Shown in pieces: positions 26,664 through 37,439 of a stretch of DNA of 64,000 bases. Under the pieces are notes generated by a model. That model was not told where the DNA came from and searched no databases. It saw only the letters and a program-made list of their open reading frames with translations. The stretch is from positions 144,598,861-144,662,860 of the forward strand of contig NC_133122.1 of assembly GCF_033568475.1 (NCBI RefSeq), in the 5' to 3' direction. Made by a program: the position numbers and the translations under genes. Each line of letters begins with the position of its first letter. Position 1 is the first letter of the stretch. This DNA is from Henckelia pumila. Taxonomy: Eukaryota; Streptophyta; Magnoliopsida; Lamiales; Gesneriaceae.

Positions 26664-28700
26664 CTGTCTCTATTGAAAAAAGAGGAACAAAAGAGTCACT
26701 CTAGAGGATCATATAAAAATGAAAGAAAATTGAAAATTTTAGTCTTTGATTTCAATGACTACTTAGGATCACATGATTTTCCATCGACATGGATTAATGA
26801 CTGTAATATTACTTCACAAGTTCACATACCGCTGAACTTAAATATGAGCACTAAGAAATTACACAATTAAAAAAATCGGGACAGTTAAGTCGTATAAACA
26901 ACAAAAACTTAATATATAATATTGGATGCACATCTTCAAAACTGTATCCCAACAAAATGTAACCCACTTGGTAATTAAACTGGGAAAAGCTAGAGTTGAA
27001 GACGCCTCTCTTAGAAGCAGATTTCCAAAATGCTCTGAGCATCTCTTTCCTGAGTTATTCAAAACCTGGCTAAGAACAAAAACATAAAAAATATAGAAAG
27101 ATATAATTGCATGACACACGGATCATATAATTAGAGGGTAAAGACTTATTTAATGCACAAATATATGATGGAATACATAAGAACTGGTTTAATGGATTTG
27201 CATAACTTATATTCGTGATCCACGTATCATCAGTATATGAAAAATTCTTCCAACATATAAGTACCCCGGGAGTGGAAGAATTCACTAGCTCATTATCTAG
27301 AACATCCACAATCCCATCTAGAAGAATATGAGAGACCTTTAAACAAGTGGTGTGACAATGAAAGATGGAATTACAAACATAAAGGACGACGACAGAAGAG
27401 ACTTGAATGTGCCAGAGTTAGCAAATAAATCAGATATGTGCAATAGGCAACTCATTTAGAAATTAGGCGGCAAGTAAAATCATATCCAATGGTTTAAATT
27501 CTATTTATTATAGTCAAGGGTCCATGAGAGGAGCAGCAAGTTTTTATCGTAAATATTCGGGCAATGATCAAGGGTAATAGGGAACAGAACAGAATTACAC
27601 GTGCCAAAAATGTGCATGAACAAAAAATTCAGAAGTGTCGTCATTTAAAAGAAAACCTCAGCGAATCTGGGTATGTAACCATGCATATCGTCGCAAAGAT
27701 TTTGGCTGAACCAGATGGGAGAGACTCTATGGGCAATGGAAAGAAATCAACATTTTTCTTTGCTAAATGCCCCGGTAGCCCCCTGAAATCCCACCTGGAG
27801 AATGGAGGAGTATACTATTTTCCAGAAAGAATCATGACACCGTCAAAATATACCCCATTCAACACAAGAAATTCAAATTTGCCTTCCAAATTTAGTCGAT
27901 AGTTTAAATGAAAAGCAATTCATACATTATCAATCTGCAAACATTTTATCAAGCACGTTATAGGCATGAAATCCCTGTTTCATAACACCTTATGAATGAA
28001 AAACAAAAACGAAAACAAAAAGTAAGTGATGCTAAGATCAAATCTCAATTCAGAACCACAGAATCCACCTACGAATAACATTCAGAATCAGGTCAACCAT
28101 CAAAGCTACACTCGAAAATCAAGTCAAATAAAAACACGGCTAATCATCCTTACAGAATCTTGGTGGCATCGCACTGCTTACAGGCTTTGCACCGATTGTA
28201 GCACACATTCGTCCAGTGTCATTTTATTTATTGTTAATTTTCAGTAAATTGTCGGAATTTTTTTTAAAATACTTGCATTAAAAACGTCTTGTGAAACAAA
28301 TAATGTGTTTGGATAATATTTTGGTAAAATATTTTTACAAATATTTTTTTAATACAGGAAAATTGCAATTTCGGTTTAATAATTTTGTTATTTTGCTATT
28401 TTGTGATTTCGATATTTCAAATTTTTTTATATTTCATTTTTTGTCATATATATTTTGATTTTTGTAAATTTTAGTATTTTATCATAAAAAATATTGATGT
28501 GACGCTCCACACATCAATTTCACATTAGCACTGCATTTACGTCAGGAAAATTACTAAAATTGTAAAAAAAAAAACGGATAGCAGACTAAAATTAAAATCT
28601 GACAACATAAATGACAAAAATCGCAAAGAGACAAATATACATAACAAAAAAACAAAATTTTTCTATTTTGTAACTATAAAATCATTTTTAAAATAGTTGT
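26664..28700. other. Upstream region of the SEL1-like gene, probably with unresolved 5' exons
   Basis: On the minus strand a patch at 27040-26990 translates to KEMLRAFWKSASKRG, which looks protein-like and has an acceptor AG before it. Another at 28205-28150 begins ATG with MCATIGAKPVSSAMPPRF and is followed by a GTAAG donor. These could be 5' exons, but no consistent joining was found. The part from 28240 to 28700 is AT-rich spacer with no features apart from the target duplication of the following solo LTR. Confidence 0.35.
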
Positions 28701-30690
28701 TGTAACGTCCCAGAATTATCTTAATTGAGTTTATTGGAGATAATCGGAGATTATAGAATTCGAGGATCGATTTGATTTTGATCAGAGACTATTTTGCAAT
28801 TTTCGGATTTTTCAGGGACTAAAATGCAAATTGAGGGATTGTTATATTATTGGACTTGACTAAGTCTTCTCCTACTTCACCACTTCATCCCCTCCAACGT
28901 TTCTCTCCATTAGAGACGCCTCCCAAGTTCTTCAAGCTTTGTGATTCCGGTTTCTGCTCGATTCGTCCGTTAGAATTTATTTCTGAGGGCAGATTCGCGA
29001 TCCCGACAACGAGAGTTTCGTTCTATCGTAATTATTTCTCCGATCAGTTTTATTTCTATTTTCGGATGTTTTTAGAATCGACCGAGTTTCGAATATGATG
29101 TTCTTGAACTAGCTCTTATCGTTTATTCTCAGTCGGAATTGGAAAAGAACGTCGTTCGAATTTGTTACGAATTTTCTTATGATTTTCGAGATTTGGAGTT
29201 TTGAGATTTGATGGGTTTGAGTCTTTATTGATGATTTGAAATTGATTTGAGTTGGTATCGATATTATACTGTTGTTTGTGTTTCCGGTTTGATCAGAATA
29301 TAGCCGTTATGTCGCCGTTTAAGTTTTGGATATCGTTTCGTTTGAATCGATCGAACCGTGAATTGATTGGAGTTCGAATGTAGATATTGATCTTTTTGGC
29401 TTCTTTTCAGATTGACTGAAAGTCGTTGGATTTAGAGTCGACATGATTTTTAACTGAAGAAGAAGGGACAGAGTTGGTAATGAGTTTTACCTAGTGTGTT
29501 TGTGAGATTGATTGGGTCATTGTTGATTATCGCTGTTGTTTTCCAGATTGGAGCTTCAACTGAATCGAGAAAGGTATAAGACGACAATGGATGGAATATG
29601 ACGATTAACTCGAATCCGGATTGATTCGAGTGTCCTAGAAAAATCACATACTTGCATGTATATGTGAATTACTTGAATTACATGATTGAATATTTTAGTT
29701 TTTCATATGCATTCATATTGAGCCGAACGATTCGTTTCATTTGAATTAGATGATCTGGGGATTATAGTCGAGTGGCACTGGTAAGCAATACAGTGGCCGA
29801 TCAACTCTCTATTGAATGCTCCGGAGTCTGGAGGATTGAAGTATACATCATCCACCTCGAAAGGGGAATTCGGTGTGATTGTTGTGATATTCATCCTCGG
29901 GATCCCAACCAAAGAATCGAGGAATCGATTTACCTTTTGATTATCCGGATTGATAATCTAGACTTTTGAAGTCATGCATTCATTTACTCTCATTTTGAAT
30001 ATCTGGAAGTTGATGTATTTCATTTTTGAGATGCCTATTAGATATAGGATGCTTGTCTCTTTTACTGGGAATTGTATTCTCACCGGATTTATCCGGCTGT
30101 TGTCTTGTCTTTGTATGTGTGCTTGGCGACAGGTGGGGCAGGACCGAGTCAGTGATCGCATGGCTAGATGGTTGAGTTGATAGAAGTGAGGACTTGATGT
30201 TTTAGAAGTCGATTATGTAATCGAACTTAGATTGTATACGAACTCGTTATGTATTGTATTGAATAAGCTAGACTGAAGCATGTTCTACTAGTTTCGAGAT
30301 TGTTTAACTCTAGAACTACCTTTTATTGGTTTATGCATTTGATTGGAGTGAGTCGTGCATGTTGAGTTGTTGTTATATTGGAAATGAGCTCTGAGCAATT
30401 CTGTTTTTGTACAGACTTGTTCTCGCTTGATCGGTTGAGTTTTACTGATCGAGCGAGGATTCCTGTACTGCTTTTTATTTTGGCATAGTTTTGTCCGCTC
30501 GATCGATGAAGTTTTACCAATCGAGCGAGAGGTCCTGGACAGCTTGGACAGAGTTTTGCTTGCTCGATCGGTAATACTTTACCGATCGAGCGAGGCCTGT
30601 GGCTGAGTAAATAATTTTTTTTTATGTTGCTTATTCCTTGGCTTCGATAGAATTTATTCTCGTTAGATGATTAGAATCGAGGTCACCACA
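28701..30690 (+). mobile_element. Solo gypsy-type LTR (S1) with GTTGT target duplication
   Basis: A 1990-bp segment starts TGTAACGTCCCAG and ends GGTCACCACA. It is flanked on both sides by GTTGT (28696-28700 and 30691-30695). There is no primer-binding site, coding region or second LTR, so it is the product of LTR-LTR recombination. The ends resemble those of E4 (TGTAACGCCC..GTCACA type), which suggests a chromodomain gypsy lineage. Near the 3' end it carries three inverted-repeat cassettes (30421-30594). Short ORFs inside it are not genes. Confidence 0.9.
30421..30594 (+). repeat. Three CTCGATCGG..CCGATCGAG inverted-repeat cassettes in S1
   Basis: Cassettes lie at about 30421-30459, 30495-30530 and 30558-30594. 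The third forms a perfect 13-bp inverted repeat, GCTCGATCGGTAA (30562-30574) and TTACCGATCGAGC (30579-30591), around a 4-base spacer. The first has two stem mismatches that would both be G-U pairs in RNA. The second and third are preceded by a GGAC- or TTTTG-containing leader. Confidence 0.9.
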
Positions 30691-30852
30691 GTTGTTCAAA
30701 CATCTTTACAATTCTAAAAACATTTTTATATAAATTGTCCAAAAATATATTTATTCCTAAAATAAATTTGAAATAATTTTTTATAAAAAATATTTTTATA
30801 AGAAAGTACTAACGTTTTATACGTACGGTCCAACAAAAGTTTGTATCATTAC

Positions 30853-31212
30853 TAAGGTTGCAAACAAGCCGAGCTACTCGTGAGCAGCTCGGTCAAAACT
30901 CGACTCGAGCTCGATTTGACCGAGCTCGAGCTCGAGCTAGAGCATACAATCGAGCTCAAGCTCGAGCTCGAGTAGCTCGCTAGCTACTCGATAAGACACA
31001 TATATAAAAAATATAATATAAATATATATATAAATATAATATATATAATATTTATTTATTTATTTATATATATATAATTTTCAAGCTCGAGCTCCAGCTC
31101 GAGTACAAAATTTACTACTCGATCTAGCTCGAGTTCGAGTAGTAAAATATGAATCGAGCTCGAGCTCGAGTAGTATGCTACTTGAGCCCGGCTCGACTCG
31201 ATTACACCCCTA
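30853..31212 (+). mobile_element. hAT-like MITE rich in GAGCTCGAG words
   Basis: The 360-bp element starts TAAGGTTGCAAAC and ends GATTACACCCCTA, imperfect inverted copies of each other. The flanks ATCATTAC and ATCCATTAC fit an 8-bp duplication with one later base gain. The subterminal parts are dense in CTCGAGCTCGAG-type palindromes around an AT-rich centre. This terminus class is widespread among nonautonomous hAT-like elements in dicots. No coding sequence. Confidence 0.75.
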
Positions 31213-31745
31213 AATCCATTACTAACATTAACACGATAACCAGAATCTCTTGTTTGTAACTACTAACTAGCCGATAATAGCTAGCATTAGTTTAAATATC
31301 GTGCATGATTATCTCTATCACTATAATCTCTACATCTCTGCTAATGTTTCTCTATTATTTTATTTTATTTTTTTATTAAGTGTAAGGGGTTGATATGTTG
31401 GTATACTTACCTCTTGCTTTTTAATCCTTTGATTTGATGATTATTTAATTACAATAATGTCATTTTTTCCTCTTTCTTTGCCTTTGGTGGATTAGTATTT
31501 ATGAAAAAGTAATTTTTGTATTTTTTTCAATCAAACACGAACTGTACAAATATGTAATGCGTGCACTCAATTATCTCTTCTATTATATTAAGTATGTGGC
31601 CACACCATATTGGTACGTTAGTGTGATCTCTTTGTTTAATTTTTTTTTACAATGATTTAATATTTTTTTATTTTCTACAATTATTTAATAAAAAATACAT
31701 TGTATAAGCAAGCAACACATGCAATTCGGTACTAGTTAGTATATT
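31213..31745. other. AT-rich spacer before the E1 LTR
   Basis: No gene or repeat with clear ends was recognised. Sequence is AT-rich with poly-T runs. Confidence 0.5.
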
Positions 31746-33194
31746 TGTAGTAACTCGTATCGTAATTAAAGTGATTAAGTGACTAAAGCTGATCAAGGAA
31801 TGTTAATTAGTAAAACGAGAGCTTAATTGGGATTAAGATAATAATTCTAAAGTTCGAGTTCTTGGGATAGTTAGGACGATCCGATCTAGAATCAGAAGAT
31901 CCCATCTGCTTGAGTTCGAAAGCCCTGAAGTAGTTCGGAAGGACAGGGAGTTCGCACGGTCCGATCAAGGAGTTCGAACGATCCGAACTCATTCCATCCA
32001 AGTGTCCAGATTACGTCAGCAAAGTGACGTCGTCTGGGATTGGACGATTTGAAGTGTGAGATCGGAGCGTCCGATGTGCTGTTCGGACAAATGCCACAAT
32101 TTCATTACACGTGACAATCGGTGGAGATCAGACGGTCTGAAGGTGGGGATCGGACCGTCTGATCATGCTCTATAAATATGAGATCCGAATCCTCATTTTC
32201 TTGCACCTTTCCCATTTCTTTCCTCCTACTTCCTAGTACATTTGGGCAATTCCTAACCTTCTAGGCATACCCCGAGAGTTGGAAATACGTTCTGGAAGTC
32301 TTAGCGGAGCTGTGCTCAGGAGTTGGGACTTTCGACAGCAAAAGTCTGACGACCGATGAAGGTATAACTTTAAATTCCTAATATACTTATTAGGGAGTAT
32401 TTAATAGTCTAGTTAAGGCTTGTAGAGCAGTATTAGTGACTTGGTTAATATTGTCTTGTAGGCTCGGATCTAAACTTGTGGTCTTAGAGATTCTGGTATT
32501 GAGGTACGTAAGTACTGTCCGAGATAGCTGACATAATATATACATTTATATGTTACATTTTATGTGTCATGTTTTACTATTTTTTGCACATGCATGATCA
32601 TATTGGACTCGTATCTCCGTAGAGATGAATCATATCGGTACGAAGGCTCAACATTATATTTATTGTGTTTTGTCTATCACCAAGAGACGTCGCGATGGCG
32701 GGAATTGACGCTATGGTGATAGGACGAGTATGTGGATGTACCCTGTAGAGTAGCTTCCAGCCAGTACTACATATTCGATTGACGCCCCTAAGCAGATAAT
32801 TTTAAACCAGTATTTGCATGCATCATATTTGTTTATATATCTATGCTTTCGTATTGAGCGTAGTCGCCCACGTTCGATAATTTATGTATTTTTTGGACAT
32901 CCTATTCGACGGGACAAGTTTCAGATTGGGCGACGTCGGAGGATAGCGGTAGAATGGAGACCAGGGGACATGGGCCAGTGAGTTTCCCTAAGTTGTTGGA
33001 GATTTGATACTCCATTCGATTTGGTTGTATTATACTGATTTTATTTATGGTTTTAGTGTCGGTTGTATTTCGTCGACTGTGGTGTATTTGAGATTTTATT
33101 AATTTTTGTTTTTATTTCTGATTATGTTTTTATTAATTTAAATTGCATGCTTAATTAATTCTGATTAGTAGTTGATCCAAGTTGGGTCGCTACA
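31746..33194 (+). repeat. 5' LTR of gypsy element E1
   Basis: The LTR starts TGTAGTAACTCG and ends GGTCGCTACA. It is followed after five bases by the primer-binding site TGGTATCAGAGCATGC. A TATA box (TATAAATA, 32171-32178) lies 426 bp in, directly downstream of an array of GATCGGA/TCCGATC inverted repeats (31870-32164). Sites of the TGACGTC and ACGTG type occur in the same promoter stretch (about 32014-32112). The 3' LTR is not in the window. The family resembles E3 and S2 by its ends. Confidence 0.85.
31870..32178 (+). promoter_or_regulatory. E1 LTR promoter: palindrome array, bZIP-type sites and TATA box
   Basis: Repeated words of the form GATCGGAnnnTCCGATC (for example gatcagacggtctgaa then gatcggaccgtctgatc at about 32127-32164) sit immediately upstream of TATAAATA (32171-32178). 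TACGTCAG, GTGACGTC and CACGTGAC words in between match the ACGT core bound by plant bZIP factors. The layout predicts a regulated Pol II promoter. Activity is inferred. Confidence 0.65.
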
Positions 33195-33199
33195 TTTAT

Positions 33200-33215
33200 T
33201 GGTATCAGAGCATGC
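33200..33215 (+). other. Primer-binding site of E1 (initiator tRNA-Met)
   Basis: TGGTATCAGAGCATGC, five bases after the LTR. Five bases further on, E2 has inserted with the target duplication ATAGT. Confidence 0.85.
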
Positions 33216-33220
33216 ATAGT

Positions 33221-34523
33221 TGACCGGCTAAATCGGTGTGATTAAAAATCAACTGGCAAGCGTACCAGGTCAAATTATAGATAGTGAATAAAATTCGAAT
33301 GTCGAACCCACAAGGACTGTATAATTATGACTACCAGAATATATTTATTTCTACTTAATCTAGACTAATCAAAAATAGCGATTTCAGATTTTAACTAATA
33401 ATAAAAAGTTGTAATTAAAATTAAATTAAATAAAACGCAGCTGGAAAATTTAGATTTAAATAAAATTTGGGAAAAGCTCGATCAAGGATTCACGTAGGTA
33501 CCAGACAATTCATGTAACAAGCAGTCGATCTAAGACATTAGACTTAATCTTAATTCACGGGAATTTTTCTAATTTGTTCGAAGGACTATTTCTAGAACAA
33601 TCAAACCTATTCAAATATTGATGAACTAATCTTTCGTAATTCTAATCAAATTTGAATGCATGAATAACTGTAAAAATTCAGTAAACACCTAAACCGCATA
33701 ATGAAACCGAATTCTATTTCTAGTCAGTTTTACACTATTGATTATTGAAGCGATCAAAATCGAAACCTCCTCTGTCTAATTGGAATCAATTAACATGCAA
33801 GCAAATAACTGACCACGAAATTCACAAGACAAATATAAATTCAACGATCAATAAAATAAAATCAAGTCTGAAAATCTCAAATAAACAAATCAAATTTTAT
33901 ACATAAATTGTCTGGCCCAATCACGTGGCCTTGATCGAGTAAAAACTACTACTCACTAATAAACATAATTAATTAAACCAAGTCTAAAATCATAAACTAA
34001 AGAAAATACGAGAGTAGAAGAAAATCTGAAGAAATCTGTTCCACAGCCGCCGTATGCTTCGCGCGTACTCAAAAAGACAAAAAGTCTGTAAAAAGAGCAT
34101 AAAATTTCTATTTATAGGTCCGCGCCAATTTGAATCCTCGTAAAACTCAAATTCTCGAATATTGCGTCTCACGAACACGCGTGCGCGCGCGTAGCTTTAA
34201 AAATCAGTGTCCTCTAGAATGCCTCGCGCACTTCTCTGGACAATTCTTCTGCGCGCGCGTGGGGTAGGAGCTCGCCCGTGCGCGCATTGGCCTGGTTGCC
34301 ACTGGAGATTCCTTCTGCGCACGCGCGAGAAAGAGGCTCGCGCGCGCGCGGCTTGTCCGCACAAAAATTCCCAAAAATTGCTTATTTTCCTACAAAATTC
34401 AACCAGGAGAGTATAATGCATACACATAAAATAAAACACTAATAAAACTCACGAAAATAAAATAAATGCATGCAAAATAAATATAAAATGACATAAAATA
34501 ATGCATACTAAACACACTTATCA
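33221..34523 (-). repeat. 3' LTR of E2
   Basis: The LTR is 1303 bp. On the minus strand it is preceded by a purine-rich tract (about 34524-34542, reading TTTAAGTATGGAGGTGT). The TATA box TATAAATA (minus) is at 34109-34116, downstream of CG-rich inverted-repeat units at 34170-34355. It lacks the 86-bp tandem copy present in the sister LTR. Confidence 0.9.
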
Positions 34524-34904
34524 ACACCTCCATACTTAAACCTTGCTCGCCCTCGAGCAAGACATGCAACAACAAAATGCAAAGATACAAATATGAATGA
34601 GTCATGTTCAAAATAGCCTCAGAGACGAGTCCTAAGCCGATTTCCCAAAAACTAAAACAACTTTCGATCGTCCACAATACACTGTCAGTTGAACGCAAAC
34701 GTGTGTGTGTGCCATGTCATTCTAGTTTCATGCAACTTCAAAAGAATCTGTCCTAAGAATGCTTAGCTACCTATGACAATTCAATGCAAGTATCACAATC
34801 CAGCACTCCATCATCTCAACAATCCCAAACAAAAACATGCACTTTCTTGAGATTAATTACATACCTCCGGATTTTGCACCGGTATTTTTAATAAGCCCCA
34901 ATAA

Positions 34905-35165
34905 TTACCCGCAAACTTAGCTATAACTAAGATAAGATTTGAATTTCAATTCCCTCGTCTATAGCCCAGATGGAGCATCAATCCCATTTAACCCGCAAAC
35001 TTAGCTATGGAACAAAGATTAGGATTTCAATCATTGTCCAAGCCCGAATGGAATTGTTACTTTAAAATTTTAAATTTATTAACCCCATGGAATCCGCATA
35101 CTTAATCAAGAACAAGAGATTAGGATTTCAATCTCTGCTCGTAACCCGGATGGAGTTAACTTAAT
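34905..35165 (-). repeat. Imperfect tandem repeats in the E2 3' untranslated region
   Basis: Three diverged units of roughly 80-95 bp share aacccgcaaacttagcta, agattaggatttcaatc and cccgaatggagt-type words. They lie between the extra 3' ORF and the 3' LTR. No coding potential. Confidence 0.7.
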
Positions 35166-35705
35166 TTTCAACAAAAGTTTTTCAAAAAATTTTATAGGTA
35201 CGCCCAAGATCATACATGTAATGTCTAAAATCATCAAGAATCCAAAGACACTATCATGATCCACAAACACCTATTGCCGTGAAATGGTCAAACAAACACG
35301 AACTTCATCAATTACATCGCTACACTACACTAGTCTAACATGCGTGCTTAATATTATTCACGAGTCGACTGACAGCTTTTCATGTGTAATCAAGAGCAAA
35401 AATTTAGCAAAAATTTTCAACACAGTTTCTCTTTTCCACTCAATCTTCATTGGCTAACATATTTAATTCAACTCGCATCGATAATACAAACATCATCAAA
35501 ATGAAATGCTATGAATACGACTAGATGCAACTAACGACACAAAACGAATGCAAACAGAATGAACACAACACACGATAACTAAACAACTAAACACCCCCAT
35601 ACTTATCCAAAGCATTGCCCTCAATGCTTCAGAATACAAACAACGACAACAGAAACAAATGCAAAAGAAACAACGAAAAGTGAAACAAAAAAACTCCCCT
35701 GGTGA

Positions 35706-36970
35706 CTAATCTTCGTCCTCTTCATCTGGAATGGAGGGATCCTGTGGTGAGACCAGAGCGAACTGGGGTGGTACGGTAGACTGGAATGGGAATGGAGGTG
35801 GATAACGAGGTGCCGCTTGAAAGCCCGATGTATCAAGTCCCAACTGCGTCGCCATGCTGCGCATCATGTCTTCCACATTACGGAGATAAGTGGAAGTAGC
35901 CTGAAAATAATCCATTGCATAGTGGTCGAAAAGCGAAGCTCTCGACGACCATGTCCTGCGTGGTGCGGCGAGGAGGAGAGGGCTGAGGCGTTGGTCGACT
36001 GCTAGAGGAGCTCCCAACATGCTGCTGACCGCTATAGAATTCCAAATTGCGCTTCGCTTGCTTGAAAGCGGCAAGCTTCTCATCCATGGTCTTGAAAGGC
36101 GGGAGCCACTCCTCATCGGGACTAAACTGCACACCCGCCTGGCGACATAGGGCTGTGATGGTGTGGGGAAAATAGAGGCCCACCGTCGGAGTCCGCATCG
36201 AATAAAGAATGGAATCGTGGACAAGAGTGCCCACATCAACCGGCCACCTCTTCGTGATAACATAAACAAGAATAGCCCTATCTGCCCGCACGTCAACTGT
36301 GTGGAGCATGGGTAAAATTCGTCGGGTTATGAAAGCATACCACAAAGCCGGCTCAAGTTTCAAAAAATGCTTCGGGAAATGAGTGAACCGGAGGGGATCA
36401 TGCCATTGAACACCCGCATAACACATCTATCTCAACATCAAAGAATAGTCCGGATTTGCCTTAAAACTCCTAAACTGACTATCATCCACAGCAGGAGTAT
36501 CAAACAACCTATTCAATGTTTTGGCATCAAACAATACAGGTTTTCCTCGGACAAAAGCTTTCGAGTCCTCTCAGGCAGGGGCATTAGCATAAAATTTCCG
36601 AACCACCGGAACAATGGCGGGTTCGGGCACTTGACAAAATACAGTCCATTTTCTCTTAATAATCCCCAAAGCAACAAATTCATTACAATCCATATTTATC
36701 CCACGCTCAGCAATAGGATTGCGATTGAGGCGAGCATGTTCTTACCTTTCTTGGGCTTCCCGAGAGACGAACCTATTGGAGATTTCCGCGGAGGATAAGG
36801 AGCTAGCGACGATAGGGCCGGAAGAACAGAAATGCTTGGCTGACATGGTGGTGGTTGGCCGGAATTAGCAGTTGGGGGCGGCGGTCGACGGTGTTGAGTG
36901 GCGGCGCGGTGATGAGGAGCGCTAAATATGAAGATTCTGACAGAAATTGATGGACCCGAACTTGAAGCGC
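35706..36970 (-). pseudogene. E2 extra 3' ORF with putative plant transposon protein domain
   Basis: Minus-strand frames at 36970-36440, 36426-35960 and 36000-35706 belong to one broken gene. It starts with a proline/serine-rich region, then a conserved domain including GIIKRKWTVFCQVP, KPVLFDAKTLNRLFD, HFLKLEPALWYAF, VRADRAILVYVI and TITALCRQAGV, and ends in a low-complexity tail with an acidic end (EEDED). The domain is the putative plant transposon protein type commonly found downstream of pol in Athila-like elements, in the position where some have an env-like frame. Breaks: a TGA in the arginine-containing segment near 36570, a TAG near 36425 and a frameshift near 35960. No signal peptide or membrane segment was recognised. 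Function unknown. Confidence 0.7.
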
Positions 36971-37144
36971 GATGATAGAATCCAAAAATCTGCAATATAT
37001 GGGTAAGTATGTCAATAATTTATGGAGGAATTTAAGATGAAAGAATTGGCGATTTAGGGTTTATGGGAGGTGAGAAGGAAAAGAGGAAGAGGAGAATGGG
37101 AGAAAAGAGGAGCCCGTTTCTTTTTTTTTTTTTTTTTCTGTCTG

Positions 37145-37300
37145 CGTTCCGCGCGCGCGCGAGACTTTAAGTGTGCCTTTGGATGTTTGTACTGCGCGCG
37201 CGCGAGCAAGAGGCTCGCGCGCGCGCGTTCCCCTTAGCGAGTCTCTGGAGTACTAGCCTGCGCGCGCGCGAGGAAGGGACCTCGCGCGTGCGCAGTGCAT
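37145..37300 (-). repeat. CG-dinucleotide inverted-repeat array between E2 integrase and 3' ORF
   Basis: Four runs of alternating GC/CG (8-14 bases each) alternate with AT-richer spacers. The central pair (about 37194-37230) is an inverted repeat: tgcgcgcgcgcgag, then caagagg, then ctcgcgcgcgcgcg. A poly-T run precedes it at 37121-37138. Similar units occur in the E2 LTRs and the E4 LTRs. Confidence 0.85.
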
Positions 37301-37439
37301 TATGACAGAACTTCGGCCTGCAACACAATTAAAACCCAACAAAAATACTTAAATATTAAAAACGAAAAAAAACTAAAAACAAAACTAAAATAAAAATGAC
37401 AAACCATAAAAATAAACACTGGGTTGCCTCCCAGATAGC

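Noticed and set aside
29703..30180. ORFs inside solo LTR S1
   Set aside because: They are short, without domains, and lie entirely within an LTR delimited by a perfect target duplication.
34197..34439. Arg-rich ORFs in the E2 LTRs (also 48052-48387)
   Set aside because: Alternating CG tracts are translated as Arg/Ala runs in both directions; noncoding LTR sequence.
35706..36970. Envelope gene making E2 an endogenous retrovirus
   Set aside because: No signal peptide, membrane segment or envelope cleavage site was recognised; the conserved domain is of the plant transposon protein type.
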